A DNA stretch of 64,000 bases, from positions 1 through 64,000 of the forward strand of contig NZ_LLZI01000268.1 of the NCBI RefSeq assembly GCF_001509485.1, given 5' to 3'. The DNA is from Streptomyces sp. NRRL F-4489. Its GTDB lineage: Bacteria; Actinomycetota; Actinomycetes; Streptomycetales; Streptomycetaceae. Numbering within the stretch: the first letter of the stretch is position 1; every line of letters starts with the position of its first letter. Shown here one piece after another: positions 8,208 to 16,260 of the stretch. The notes under the pieces are model-generated. The model saw nothing but the letters and a program-made list of their open reading frames with translations. It was not told the DNA's origin and searched no databases. Position numbers and translations under genes: made by a program.

Positions 8208-9373
8208 AGCATCGTGTCCTGGATGTCGAGGCCGAGGGCGCCCTGTCCGTAGAGGGACAGTGCCCGTTCGGGGTCGTTGGCGGCGTGGCCGCGGCCGGTG
8301 TGGACGTCGCGCCAGGCGCGCTGGACGGGGTTGGGGCCGGTGCGCATGGCGCTGCCGCCGGCGTTCTCCATCAGCAGGTCCACGGCGGCCACCGCGCGTT
8401 CGGTGGCCAGCACCTGGTCGCGGCGGGCGCGGGTGCGCAGGGTCATCGGCAGGTCCTCGCCGCGTACCACCCGCTCGTACATATCGCCGATGTTGCGGGT
8501 GAGCTGGAGCCAGGCGGCGTCGATGTCGCTGGCCGCGCGGGCGATCCGGACGTGCGCGAAGGGGTCGTCGGCGACCTTCTGGCCGTAGGAGACCCGGAAG
8601 CGTTCGCGGGTGGCGGCGACATAGCCGTCGTGGGCGCCCTGGGCGATGCCGACGATGGGGGTGGAGATGGTGGTGGTGAAGACCGCGGCGTAGGGGAGGC
8701 GGTAGAGGGGTTCGGGGTTGGTGCGGTGGCCGGGACAGTCCCGGGCGCTGACCGGGCCGAAGCCGAGGGCGCGGTGCTCGGGGACGAAGACGTCGTCGGC
8801 GACGATGTCGTTGCTGCCGGTGCCGCGCAGGCCGACGGTGTCCCAGACGTCGATGATGCGGTAGTCGGCGCGCGGGACGAGGAAGGTGTAGACCTCGACG
8901 GGCTTGCCGCCGTCGTCGGTGACCAGGCCGCCGAGCAGCGCCCAGTCGGTGTGGTCGCAGCCGGAGGAGAAGTGCCAGCGGCCGGAGATCCGGAAGCCGC
9001 CGGGCACCGCGGTGACCTGGCTGGTGGGGGCGTAGGAGGAGCTGATCCGGGTGTGCGGGTTCTCGCCCCAGACCTCGTCCTGGGCCCGGCGGTCGTAGAG
9101 CGCGACGTGCCAGGGGTGCACGCCGACGACGGAGGCGACCCATCCGGTGGAGCCGCACGCCTGGGCGATCTCCCGGACCGCGCGGTAGAAGACCAGCGGG
9201 TCGGCGGCGAGTCCGCCGTAGGCGCGTGGCTGGAGGAGCTGGAAGAAGCCGGTTTCGGCGAGGTCCTTGATGGAGGCGTCGGGCACCCGGCGCAGGCTTT
9301 CCGCCTCGGCGGCGCGTTCGCGCAGGGTGGGTGCCAGTTCGCGGACCGCTGCGAGTACGTCGTCGTCGCGCAT
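8204..9373 (-). CDS. hsaA: 3-HSA hydroxylase, oxygenase component
   Basis: About 389-391 residues, acyl-CoA-dehydrogenase-fold flavin-dependent monooxygenase (group D), partner of HsaB. It ortho-hydroxylates 3-HSA. Family hallmarks include FFQLLQPRAYGG, STGWVASVVGVHPWHVALYD, GRWHFSSGCDHTDWALLGG and the C-terminal ENAGGSAMRTGPNPVQRAWRDVHTGRGHAAND. Two in-frame ATGs exist (9379 and 9373); the GAGAGGGG ribosome binding site abuts the first and is 6 nt from the second, so 9373 is preferred. First gene of the hsaA-D-C-B-hydratase-kstD operon, with the inverted repeat 9453-9469 upstream. Confidence 0.93.
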   Translation of the reverse strand: MRDDDVLAAVRELAPTLRERAAEAESLRRVPDASIKDLAETGFFQLLQPRAYGGLAADPLVFYRAVREIAQACGSTGWVASVVGVHPWHVALYDRRAQDEVWGENPHTRISSSYAPTSQVTAVPGGFRISGRWHFSSGCDHTDWALLGGLVTDDGGKPVEVYTFLVPRADYRIIDVWDTVGLRGTGSNDIVADDVFVPEHRALGFGPVSARDCPGHRTNPEPLYRLPYAAVFTTTISTPIVGIAQGAHDGYVAATRERFRVSYGQKVADDPFAHVRIARAASDIDAAWLQLTRNIGDMYERVVRGEDLPMTLRTRARRDQVLATERAVAAVDLLMENAGGSAMRTGPNPVQRAWRDVHTGRGHAANDPERALSLYGQGALGLDIQDTML

Positions 9374-9452
9374 GCGCATCCCCTCTCGGTTCGTGAGGTA
9401 GGGCCCCTGCCGCGCCGTCCCGCGGCAGGGGTGGCAGGAACCTACGCTTTAC

Positions 9453-9469
9453 TATTCCGAAACGAAATA
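9453..9469. promoter_or_regulatory. Candidate IclR operator, site 1 (hsaA / iclR divergent promoter)
   Basis: TATTCCG-AAA-CGAAATA is a 7-bp inverted repeat with one mismatch around a 3-nt spacer. It lies in the 214-nt divergent region between hsaA and the regulator. The same half-sites recur at 15849-15865 ahead of the hsaE operon. Length and symmetry fit an IclR-family dimer site. Binding is inferred. Confidence 0.6.
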
Positions 9470-9587
9470 CCCTCTTCCCACTCAGCGGGAGGGCTGGCAA
9501 CGTTCCCGGCAACCCGCGAAAGCCCGGCACCCGGCCGCCATGCAGGCCCGGACCTGGGGTTTCGCCGTTCCTGTGGGAGGTGTGCCG

Positions 9588-10463
9588 ATGCCGGAGCAGT
9601 CCGCCGGAGGTGACTGTCCGCCGCTGTCGCTGCTGGAGAAGGCCGCGCGGGTGATGAACGCGTTCAGCAGTACCGACGCCCGGCTGACCCTGACCGAGGT
9701 GGTGCGGCGCTCGGGCGTCCCGCGCTCCTCGGCGCACCGCATCCTGGAGCAGCTGCTCGGGCTGCGCTGGCTGGAGCGGGAGGGCCGCGGCTACCGCCTG
9801 GGCATGGGCGTCCTGGAGCTGGGCGCGCTCGCCGCGCACCACCACCGGCTGCGCCGCGCGGCCCTGCCGCATCTGCACGAGCTGCACGAGGCCACCGGCC
9901 ATCTGGTGCACCTGGCGGTGCTGGACGGCGCCGAGGTGGTGCACGTGGCGCGGATCGGCGGGGCGGCGGACACCGCGGTGCCCACGCGGGTGGGCGGCCG
10001 GCAGCCGGCGTACTGCACCGCGTCCGGGAAGGCGATCCTGGCGTTCGGCGACGACGCGGTGGTGGAGCAGGTGGTGCGGCGCGGTCTGCGGCCCCGCACC
10101 CCGCGCACCATCTGCCGGCCCGAGGTGCTGCGCAGCGAACTGGCGGCGGCGCGGTCGCGCGGGGTGGCCTACGACCACGAGGAGGCGTACCGGGGGGTGT
10201 CCTGCGTGGCGGCGCCGCTGCGCGGGGCGGGCCGGGCGATCGGCGCGGTCTCGCTCTCCGGGAACGGCGCGCACCGCGACCTGGACCGGCTGGCCCCGGC
10301 GGTCGCGGACTGCGCCCGCACGGTATGGCGCGCCCTGTTCGGCCCGGGCCGGCGCACCACCCGCCCGCACCGCCCCGCCGAGGCACCCCATCCGGGCCCG
10401 GTGCTGTCCCCGGCGGCGATGGCCAACACCCTGGCCTGGCTGCGCGACAGCGAGTGGGTGTGA
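9588..10463 (+). CDS. IclR-family transcriptional regulator of steroid A/B-ring genes
   Basis: Predicted 291 residues: an N-terminal winged helix (SLLEKAARVMNAF, LTEVVRRSGVPRSSAHRILEQL) and a C-terminal effector domain with the usual HLAVLDGAEVVHVAR and YCTASGKAILAF motifs. The ATG at 9588 is selected over an upstream ATG at 9540 because GGGAGG lies 7 nt before it. It is divergent from hsaA and convergent with kshB, between the two A/B-ring operons. Both operons carry the same inverted repeat, so it is the likely local regulator responding to a steroid metabolite, where mycobacteria use the TetR protein KstR. Repressor versus activator cannot be told. Confidence 0.85.
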   Translation: MPEQSAGGDCPPLSLLEKAARVMNAFSSTDARLTLTEVVRRSGVPRSSAHRILEQLLGLRWLEREGRGYRLGMGVLELGALAAHHHRLRRAALPHLHELHEATGHLVHLAVLDGAEVVHVARIGGAADTAVPTRVGGRQPAYCTASGKAILAFGDDAVVEQVVRRGLRPRTPRTICRPEVLRSELAAARSRGVAYDHEEAYRGVSCVAAPLRGAGRAIGAVSLSGNGAHRDLDRLAPAVADCARTVWRALFGPGRRTTRPHRPAEAPHPGPVLSPAAMANTLAWLRDSEWV

Positions 10464-10494
10464 GGCGGTCGGGGTTACCCGGACGAACGGCGGA

Positions 10495-10521
10495 GCGGGG
10501 GCCGCCCGTAGCGACCCCCGC
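10495..10521. terminator. Hairpin between convergent iclR and kshB
   Basis: GCGGGGG (10495-10501) pairs with CCCCCGC (10515-10521) around a 13-nt loop in the 78-nt gap between two convergent stops. A bidirectional terminator is likely. Confidence 0.5.
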
Positions 10522-10541
10522 CCCTCAGCTGTCACCGACCC

Positions 10542-11564
10542 TCAGCTGTAGCTGATCTCCACCTCACCGCCGACCGCCCGCGCCTGGCACGCCAGGACGT
10601 ACCCCTCGGCGAGATCGGCCGCGTCCAGCACCTCGTTGCGGTCCATCGTCACCTCGCCGCTGACCACCCGGCAGGTGCAGGCGGCGCAGGCACCTTCCCG
10701 GCAGGAGTACGGGGCATCGACCCCGGCGGCCAGCAGCGCGTCCAGCAGCGGAGTGCCGGCCGGCCAGCGGACCTCGTGGACGGTGCCGTCGAGCTCCACC
10801 CGCGCGGTGGCACCGTCGGCGCCCGCGTCATCCGCCGGACCGGTCCCCTCGAACGCCGCCGCCCCGCTGAGCGAGAAGAACCGCTCCCGGTGCACCCGTT
10901 CGCGGGGCGCGCCCAGGCTCCGCAGGGCCAGTTCCACGGCGTCCATCAGCGGCCCCGGCCCGCACAGATACGCCTCGTGCCCGGCGTACGGGGCGAGCAC
11001 GGCGGCCAGCCGGGCCGGGTCGGGCAGCCCCTGGAGGCTCTCCAGCCAGTGCAGGACGAGCAGCCGGTCCGGGAAGTCCTCGGCCAGTTCCCGCAGTTCG
11101 CCGCGGAAGATCACGGCGGACTCGGCGCGGTTGGCGTAGAGCAGGACGACCCGGGCGGTGCCCCGGGTGAGCGCGGACTTCAGCACCGACATCACCGGCG
11201 TGATGCCGCTGCCGCCGGCGATCAGCAGCAGATCGGTGTCCAGACCGGCCGGGGTGAAGGTGCCGGCCGGCGCCAGCACCTCCAGCTCGGCACCGGGCCG
11301 GGCGTGGTCGCACAGCCAGTTGGAACCGTGCCCGCCCGGGACCCGTTTGACGGTGACCTTCATCGGCTCCCCGGTGTCCGGCGAGCTGGCGAGCGAGTAG
11401 CAGCGCGCCGCCACTCCCCCGTCCCGCCCCGGCAGCTTGAACGTGAGGAACTGCCCTGGCGCGTAAGGAAGTTGATGCTCGGCATCGAAGACCAGCGACC
11501 GGGCGTCCGCCGTCTCCTCAACCACCTCGGCGATCCGCAGCCGGTGGGTGCGCGGCTCAGGCAT
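10542..11564 (-). CDS. kshB: 3-ketosteroid 9alpha-hydroxylase reductase component
   Basis: Predicted 340 residues. The domain order is FAD-binding (R54-CYSL), NAD-binding (GGSGITP, 117-123) and a C-terminal plant-type 2Fe-2S ferredoxin with C288, C293, C296 and C326. It moves electrons from NADH to the oxygenase KshA. Length and domain order match KshB of Rhodococcus and Mycobacterium. It overlaps the small Cys protein by 8 nt, so it is the last gene of the hsaE-hsaG-hsaF-kshA unit. Related reductases (PaaE, HmpX) share the architecture; the adjacent kshA fixes the assignment. Confidence 0.9.
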   Translation of the reverse strand: MPEPRTHRLRIAEVVEETADARSLVFDAEHQLPYAPGQFLTFKLPGRDGGVAARCYSLASSPDTGEPMKVTVKRVPGGHGSNWLCDHARPGAELEVLAPAGTFTPAGLDTDLLLIAGGSGITPVMSVLKSALTRGTARVVLLYANRAESAVIFRGELRELAEDFPDRLLVLHWLESLQGLPDPARLAAVLAPYAGHEAYLCGPGPLMDAVELALRSLGAPRERVHRERFFSLSGAAAFEGTGPADDAGADGATARVELDGTVHEVRWPAGTPLLDALLAAGVDAPYSCREGACAACTCRVVSGEVTMDRNEVLDAADLAEGYVLACQARAVGGEVEISYS

Positions 11565-11829
11565 CGGCCACCGCCGGCGCCGTGCCCGGTACGGGATTGC
11601 CGTCCTTGTCGGCTATCACCAGGGTGCCGTCGGCCACCGCGCGGGCGATGCTCTCCCGCAGCGCCTCGCAGGAGCGGACCCGGGCGCTGGGCTCCCCGGC
11701 CGCGACCCGCTCCCCGATCCGGGGGCAGACCTCGGCGGCGTCGCCGGTCCACTGCACCTGGGTGTGGGCGGGGCTGTACTTCTCGCACAGGACCTCGTTG
11801 CCGCAGGTCCGGCAGGTTACGGGCCGCAC
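11557..11829 (-). CDS. Small cysteine-rich protein between kshA and kshB
   Basis: Predicted 90 residues. It starts with GTG 2 nt after the kshA stop and overlaps kshB by 8 nt, so it is translated between the two hydroxylase components. Cysteines are at 6, 9, 15, 35 and 54; C6-x-x-C9 followed by C15 in CRTCGNEVLC resembles a zinc ribbon or rubredoxin-like knuckle. No signal peptide or membrane segment. I do not recognise a named family. Position suggests a helper in KSH assembly, metal loading or electron transfer, but this is inference. Confidence 0.6.
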   Translation of the reverse strand: MRPVTCRTCGNEVLCEKYSPAHTQVQWTGDAAEVCPRIGERVAAGEPSARVRSCEALRESIARAVADGTLVIADKDGNPVPGTAPAVADA

Positions 11830-11831
11830 GG

Positions 11832-12968
11832 TCAGGCCCCGGCCGCGCGGCGGGCGAGGTTGCCGGCGACCTCCGCGCGCCAGGCCGTGTTGGCCCGTTC
11901 GGTGTCGATCTCGAATTCGAAGCGGCGCACCATCTCGTCCTTGACGTCGGCGGCATCGACGTAGAACTGCTCGTACCAGCGGCGGAGCTGGTAGACCGGC
12001 CCGTCCTCCTCGGTGAGCAGCGGGTTGTCGATGCGGGTCTTGTTCTGCCAGATCTCCACGTCCTGCTCGAAGCCCACCTTCAGGCCCTCGGACGCGAGGC
12101 GGGCGGCCTCGGCGGCCTCCTCGTCGGACATGCCGGGCAGCTTCTTGATGATCGCGCCGTACATCAGCACGAAGCTGTTGGCGTCGACGGGGTAGTGGCA
12201 GTTGATGAGCACGGACTCCATCTCGACGCCGGCGCCGACATCGGTCCACAGCTTGTCGATCATGTACGAGGGACCGAAGTACGAGGCGTCGGATCGCAGG
12301 TCGCCGACCGAGGAAGGCGTGCTGATGTCGATGTCCTCGCGCGGCGAGGACTCCATGTACTGGGTGGCGATATGCCCCTCGAAGACGTTCTTGAAGTACG
12401 TCGGGAAGGAGTAGTGGATGTAGTAGAAGTGCGCCATGTCGACGACGTTGTCGACGATCTCCCGGCAGTTGGAGTTCTCCACCCGCAGGGTGTTCCAGGA
12501 CCAGGCGGACCAGTCGGGGTGCCCGGCGCCCTCGATCTCGGGGATGGTCACCTCGGGCGGCGGCGGATTGCCCTCGGGGTCGTGCCAGACGTAGAGCTGC
12601 TGGTTGCGCTCCAGGGTCGTCCAGGCACGGGTGCGGGCGCGCGGCGGGACCCGGCGGGCGTACGGGATACCGGCGCAGCGGCCGTTGCCGGACCAGCGCC
12701 AGTCATGGAACGGACAGGCGACGGTGTCGCCCTTGACGCTGCCGCGCGCGAGGTTGCCGCCCATGTGCGGACAGTAGGCGTTCAGGACGTGCAGCGCGCG
12801 GTCCTCCTCGCCCTGGAAGACCACGAGTTTGGTGCCGAACGCCTCGATCTCGTGCGGCCGGCCGTCCTTGAAGGTGTCCGCGAGCCCCAGGCAGTGCCAG
12901 CCCCGGGCGAACCGGGTGGGCGGCGCGGCCGCCTCGATGACACGGGCCTCTTCGTTGAGTGCGGTCAT
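11832..12968 (-). CDS. kshA: 3-ketosteroid 9alpha-hydroxylase oxygenase component
   Basis: Predicted 378-residue Rieske non-heme iron oxygenase that 9alpha-hydroxylates 3-ketosteroids, triggering B-ring opening with KstD. Rieske ligands are C66, H68, C85 and H88 (CPHMGG and CPFHDW). The catalytic iron site is N174, H180, H185 (DNVVDMAHFYYIHY) and D303 in FEQDVEIW, matching the KshA arrangement. Length is typical. It sits 13 nt downstream of hsaF and is followed by the small Cys protein and kshB, its reductase. Confidence 0.94.
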   Translation of the reverse strand: MTALNEEARVIEAAAPPTRFARGWHCLGLADTFKDGRPHEIEAFGTKLVVFQGEEDRALHVLNAYCPHMGGNLARGSVKGDTVACPFHDWRWSGNGRCAGIPYARRVPPRARTRAWTTLERNQQLYVWHDPEGNPPPPEVTIPEIEGAGHPDWSAWSWNTLRVENSNCREIVDNVVDMAHFYYIHYSFPTYFKNVFEGHIATQYMESSPREDIDISTPSSVGDLRSDASYFGPSYMIDKLWTDVGAGVEMESVLINCHYPVDANSFVLMYGAIIKKLPGMSDEEAAEAARLASEGLKVGFEQDVEIWQNKTRIDNPLLTEEDGPVYQLRRWYEQFYVDAADVKDEMVRRFEFEIDTERANTAWRAEVAGNLARRAAGA

Positions 12969-12981
12969 CGTTCTCTCCCTG

Positions 12982-14007
12982 CTACTTCTGCGCCGCGAGT
13001 TCTACGGCGATGTCGATGAGCTGGTCCTCCTGGCCGCCGACGAGGCGGCGTTCGCCCGCGCGGAGCAGGATCTGGGCGGCGGGGACGCCGTAGCGCTCGC
13101 CCTGCCGGAAGGCGTGCTTGAGGAAGCTGGAGTAGACCCCGGCGTGGCCCATCAGGAGGGCGAGCCGGTCGAGTTGGCACTCGCCGTCCATGACCGGGCG
13201 GACCACGTCCTCCGCCGCGTCGATGATCTTCAGAACGTCGATACCGGTACGGATCCCCATCTTGGCGCAGACCGCGACCAGCGCCTCCACCGCGGTGTTG
13301 CCGGCCCCCGCACCCAGCCGCCGGGTGGACCCGTCGATCTGCCGCGCACCGGCCTGAATGGCAGCAATCGAATTCCCGGTCCCCAACGCCAGATTCTCGT
13401 GCCCGTGGAACCCCACCTGGGCGTCGTCACCCAACTCCGCGACCAGCGCCTGAACCCGCGCGGTGACATCATCCATCACCATCGCACCGGCCGAATCCAC
13501 CACATAGACGCACTGGCAGCCGGCATCGGCCATGATCCGCCCCTGCCTGGCCAGCGCCTCCGGAGTGGTGGAGTGCGCCATCATCAGAAAGCCGACGGTC
13601 TCCAGCCCCATCTCCCGCGCCAGCCCGAAGTGCTGGACGGCGATATCCGCCTCGGTGCAGTGGGTGGCGATCCGGCAGACGGTCGCGCCGTTGCCGTGCG
13701 CGGCCCGGATGTCGTCCTTCACCCCGAGCCCCGGCAGCATCAGAAACGCGATCTTCGCCCGCCGCGCGGTCTCCACCGCGGCCTTGATCAGTTCCTGCTC
13801 CGGAGTCTTCGAGAACCCATACGTGAACGACGACCCGCCCAGCCCGTCACCGTGCGTCACCTCGATGACAGGCACGCCGGCATCATCCAGCGCCCCCACC
13901 ACGGATCGCACCTGCTCCACCGTGAACTGATGCCGCTTCGCGTGCGAACCGTCCCGCAGCGAGGAGTCGGTGACGCGGATGTCGAGGGTGTCGGAGTAGC
14001 TCTTCAT
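12982..14007 (-). CDS. hsaF: 4-hydroxy-2-oxovalerate/oxohexanoate aldolase
   Basis: Predicted 341-residue class II pyruvate aldolase (BphI/DmpG family). It cleaves 4-hydroxy-2-oxohexanoate from ring A into pyruvate and propanal. Visible are R18-D19-G20-S21-H22 (catalytic Arg, metal Asp and catalytic His), [15 protein letters not shown] with the metal-binding histidines, and the C-terminal communication domain with [14 protein letters not shown]. HsaF channels the aldehyde to HsaG in a complex, consistent with the ATGA overlap of the two genes. Confidence 0.94.
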   Translation of the reverse strand: MKSYSDTLDIRVTDSSLRDGSHAKRHQFTVEQVRSVVGALDDAGVPVIEVTHGDGLGGSSFTYGFSKTPEQELIKAAVETARRAKIAFLMLPGLGVKDDIRAAHGNGATVCRIATHCTEADIAVQHFGLAREMGLETVGFLMMAHSTTPEALARQGRIMADAGCQCVYVVDSAGAMVMDDVTARVQALVAELGDDAQVGFHGHENLALGTGNSIAAIQAGARQIDGSTRRLGAGAGNTAVEALVAVCAKMGIRTGIDVLKIIDAAEDVVRPVMDGECQLDRLALLMGHAGVYSSFLKHAFRQGERYGVPAAQILLRAGERRLVGGQEDQLIDIAVELAAQK

Positions 14008-14912
14008 GCCTGGATGCCCATGCCCTTCGCGAACTCCTCGCCGACCTTGGTGGCGGCGGCGGTCATGATGTCGAGGTTCCCGGCGTACGGCGGGAGGAAG
14101 TCGCCCGCGCCCTCGACCTCCAGGAAGACGGCGACCCGGGCCATCCCGCCGTTGACCACCGACGGGTCGTCGAACTGCGGCTCGGAGCGCAGCCGGTAGC
14201 CGGGCACATAGGTGGCGACCTGCTCGGCGACCTCCTTGACGGACTGCGCGATGGCGTCCCGGTCGGCGTCCTCGGGGATCGAGCAGAAGACCGTGTCGCG
14301 CATGATGACCGGCGGTTCGGCCGGGTTGAGGATGATGATCGCCTTACCGCGCCCGGCGCCGCCGATCTCCTCGATGCCCCGCGCGGTGGTACGGGTGAAC
14401 TCATCGATATTGGCCCGCGTCCCCGGCCCGGCCGACACCGAGGCCACCGACGCGACGATCTCCGCGTACGGAACGGGCACCACCCGCGAGACGGCGTACA
14501 CCATCGGGATGGTGGCCTGCCCCCCGCACGTGATCATGTTGACGTTGCCGGCGTCCCGGTGCGCGCTGAGGTTGGCCGGCGGGACGACGGCGGGGCCCAC
14601 GGCGGCCGGGGTGAGGTCGATGGCCTTGATGCCGCGTTCGGCGTAGCGGGGGGCGTTGGCGCGGTGGACGCCGGCGGAGGTGGCCTCGAAGACCAGATCC
14701 GGCGTCTCGTCCTGGGCGAGCAGCCAGTCCACGCCCTCGTGACTGGCCTCGATCCCGGCGCGGCGCGCCCGGGCCAGTCCTTCGCTCTCCGGATCGACGC
14801 CGATCATCCAGCGGGGTTCGATCAGCTCCGAGCGCCGGAGTTTGTAGAGCAGGTCGGTGCCGATGTTGCCGGAACCGACGATGGCCGCGGTGGCCTTGGT
14901 CGTGCGGGTCAT
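14004..14912 (-). CDS. hsaG: Acylating acetaldehyde/propanal dehydrogenase
   Basis: Predicted 302 residues, BphJ/DmpF family; partner of HsaF that converts propanal to propionyl-CoA with NAD. The Rossmann motif [12 protein letters not shown] begins near residue 10 and the catalytic cysteine is C129 in [10 protein letters not shown]. Two adjacent ATG codons (14915, 14912) follow GAGG; the second is chosen on spacing. Longer N-terminal extension to 15017 would overlap hsaE and is low-complexity, so rejected. Length equals the family norm. Confidence 0.94.
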   Translation of the reverse strand: MTRTTKATAAIVGSGNIGTDLLYKLRRSELIEPRWMIGVDPESEGLARARRAGIEASHEGVDWLLAQDETPDLVFEATSAGVHRANAPRYAERGIKAIDLTPAAVGPAVVPPANLSAHRDAGNVNMITCGGQATIPMVYAVSRVVPVPYAEIVASVASVSAGPGTRANIDEFTRTTARGIEEIGGAGRGKAIIILNPAEPPVIMRDTVFCSIPEDADRDAIAQSVKEVAEQVATYVPGYRLRSEPQFDDPSVVNGGMARVAVFLEVEGAGDFLPPYAGNLDIMTAAATKVGEEFAKGMGIQA

Positions 14913-14958
14913 CATCACCTCGGGTGAAGGAGGGCTGAGGGGGCCCGAGGGCGCGTCC

Positions 14959-15741
14959 TCAGATGAACGAGAGCGAGACCGGGCCGAGCCCGGAGAAGTC
15001 AGCGGTGAAGGTCGCACCGGGGGCGACGTCCACGGCGCGGGTGCAGGAACCGGGCAGCACCAGATGCCCCTTCTTCAGAGGCACCCCGAAACGGGCCACG
15101 GTCCGGGCGAGCCAGGCAACGGCGACCGCCGGATCCCCGAGCACGGCGTCACTGCGCCCCTCGGCGATCAGCTCATCGCCGCACCGCAACACGGCATCAA
15201 TGGCCTTGAGATCCAGCTCACCCGGATCACGCCCCTCACCGATCACATACCCGGCGGACGAGGCGTTGTCCGCGACCGTATCCGGCAACGTGATCCGCCA
15301 GTCAGAAATCCGGCTGTCGATCAACTCAAGAGCCGGCACCACACGTTCGGTCGCCGCCAGCACATCGGCCACCGCGCACCCCTCGCCGGGCAGATCGTCG
15401 CCGAGCACGAAGCCGACCTCGACCTCGATGCGCGGGGCGCAGTAGCGGGCAAGGGAAACAGCGGTGCCGGAGTGCAGCTCCATATCGTCCAGCAGATGGC
15501 CGTAGTCGGGCTCGTCGACGCCCATCATCCGCTGCATGACCGGTGAGGACAGTCCGACCTTGTGGCCGGTGACGGTGGCGCCCGCCCGTTGCCGCTCCCG
15601 GATGTTGATCAGCTGGATCTCGTACGCGTCCTCGGCGTCCATCCCGCCGAACGTCTCGGTGAGCGGGTCAACGGGCCGGCCGGCGCGCTCCGCGTCACGC
15701 AACCGCCGTGCCGCGAGGTGCCGTTGGTGGTCCGTGAGCAT
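14959..15741 (-). CDS. hsaE: 2-hydroxypenta/hexa-2,4-dienoate hydratase
   Basis: Predicted 260-residue member of the MhpD/BphH fumarylacetoacetase-like family. It hydrates the C6 dienoate released by HsaD to 4-hydroxy-2-oxohexanoate, feeding HsaF. Family motifs include [12 protein letters not shown], the metal-binding [10 protein letters not shown] and [10 protein letters not shown], and [11 protein letters not shown]. First gene of the hsaE-hsaG-hsaF-kshA-Cys protein-kshB unit; 46 nt separate it from hsaG. The candidate operator 15849-15865 lies 108 nt upstream of the start. Confidence 0.92.
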   Translation of the reverse strand: MLTDHQRHLAARRLRDAERAGRPVDPLTETFGGMDAEDAYEIQLINIRERQRAGATVTGHKVGLSSPVMQRMMGVDEPDYGHLLDDMELHSGTAVSLARYCAPRIEVEVGFVLGDDLPGEGCAVADVLAATERVVPALELIDSRISDWRITLPDTVADNASSAGYVIGEGRDPGELDLKAIDAVLRCGDELIAEGRSDAVLGDPAVAVAWLARTVARFGVPLKKGHLVLPGSCTRAVDVAPGATFTADFSGLGPVSLSFI

Positions 15742-15848
15742 GGGGTCCTCCGCGGGCCGGGGGTAGGTCTGTGCCCGGAGGCTAAGCGCGACGACGAACG
15801 CACGGGGAGCGCGCGTTCCCGCTCAGCGGGAATTCCCCCCCACCAACC

Positions 15849-15865
15849 TATTCCGATCCGAAACA
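15849..15865. promoter_or_regulatory. Candidate IclR operator, site 2 (upstream of hsaE)
   Basis: TATTCCG-ATC-CGAAACA has the same left half-site and nearly the same right half-site as 9453-9469, with the same 3-nt spacer. It is the only visible regulatory motif ahead of the hsaE operon. Recurrence at the two A/B-ring operons and nowhere else noticed in the window supports co-regulation. Confidence 0.6.
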
Positions 15866-15934
15866 CCAACCCCTCCCCCACCAACCCGCACCAACCCACC
15901 CACAGCACCCCCACCCACCGAACATCACCCACCC

Positions 15935-16260
15935 ACGGGAGGGGACGGGCCGGAGGGGGTGGTGTGCCGGACGTAAAGCGAAGCAGTCCGGCACACCACC
16001 CCCTCCGGCCCGTCACCGCACCCCAAAAGCCCCGCGCAGCGGCTCCAGCGCCGCAGGCGCAAAAAACCACCCACGGCGGGAAAGCCGACAGCGTGGGAGT
16101 CAGGCCAAGCGCAGCGAACCGGCCCCGCGCAGCGGCTCCAGCGCCGCAGGCGCAAAAACAACCACGACGGGACAGCCGACAACGTGGGAAGCCAGCCAAG
16201 CGCAGCGAACCGGCGGGAAAGCCGACAACGTGGGAGTCAGGCCAAGCGCAGCGAACCGGC
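15935..16260 (+). repeat. Repeat element C (hairpin plus about 2.5 units)
   Basis: Begins GGGAGGGGACGGG, as element B does, then the hairpin 15944-16014, then CCGTCACCGCACCCC and units starting near 16033 and 16126. Each unit has GCGCAGCGGCTCCAGCGCCG, AGGCGCAAAAA, CGGCGGGAAAGCC, ACGTGGGA and CCAAGCGCAGCGAACCGG. A partial unit repeats at 16212-16260. The last unit supplies the C-terminal codons and the stop of the SDR gene ending at 16237. The remainder of 15742-15934 holds only the hsaE promoter and a C/A-rich tract. Confidence 0.8.
15944..16014 (+). terminator. Long perfect hairpin with conserved loop, copy 3
   Basis: A perfect 29-bp stem (15944-15972 with 15986-16014) encloses the loop GTAAAGCGAAGCA (15973-15985), identical to copy 2. 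Outer stem sequences differ from the other copies, yet pairing is preserved. It lies between the SDR gene end and the hsaE promoter and may insulate the two transcripts. Confidence 0.75.

Noticed and set aside
7344..10535. 1,063-codon frame that would fuse hsaD to upstream sequence
   Set aside because: Upstream part is antisense or out-of-frame to hsaA and the IclR gene; the GTG at 8207 gives the correct HsaD.
10776..13019. 747-codon plus-strand frame
   Set aside because: Antisense to kshB, the Cys protein and kshA; no motif.
15742..16236. CRISPR-like reading of the repeat units
   Set aside because: Units are ~95 nt, directly abutting and diverged, without uniform spacers or nearby cas genes.
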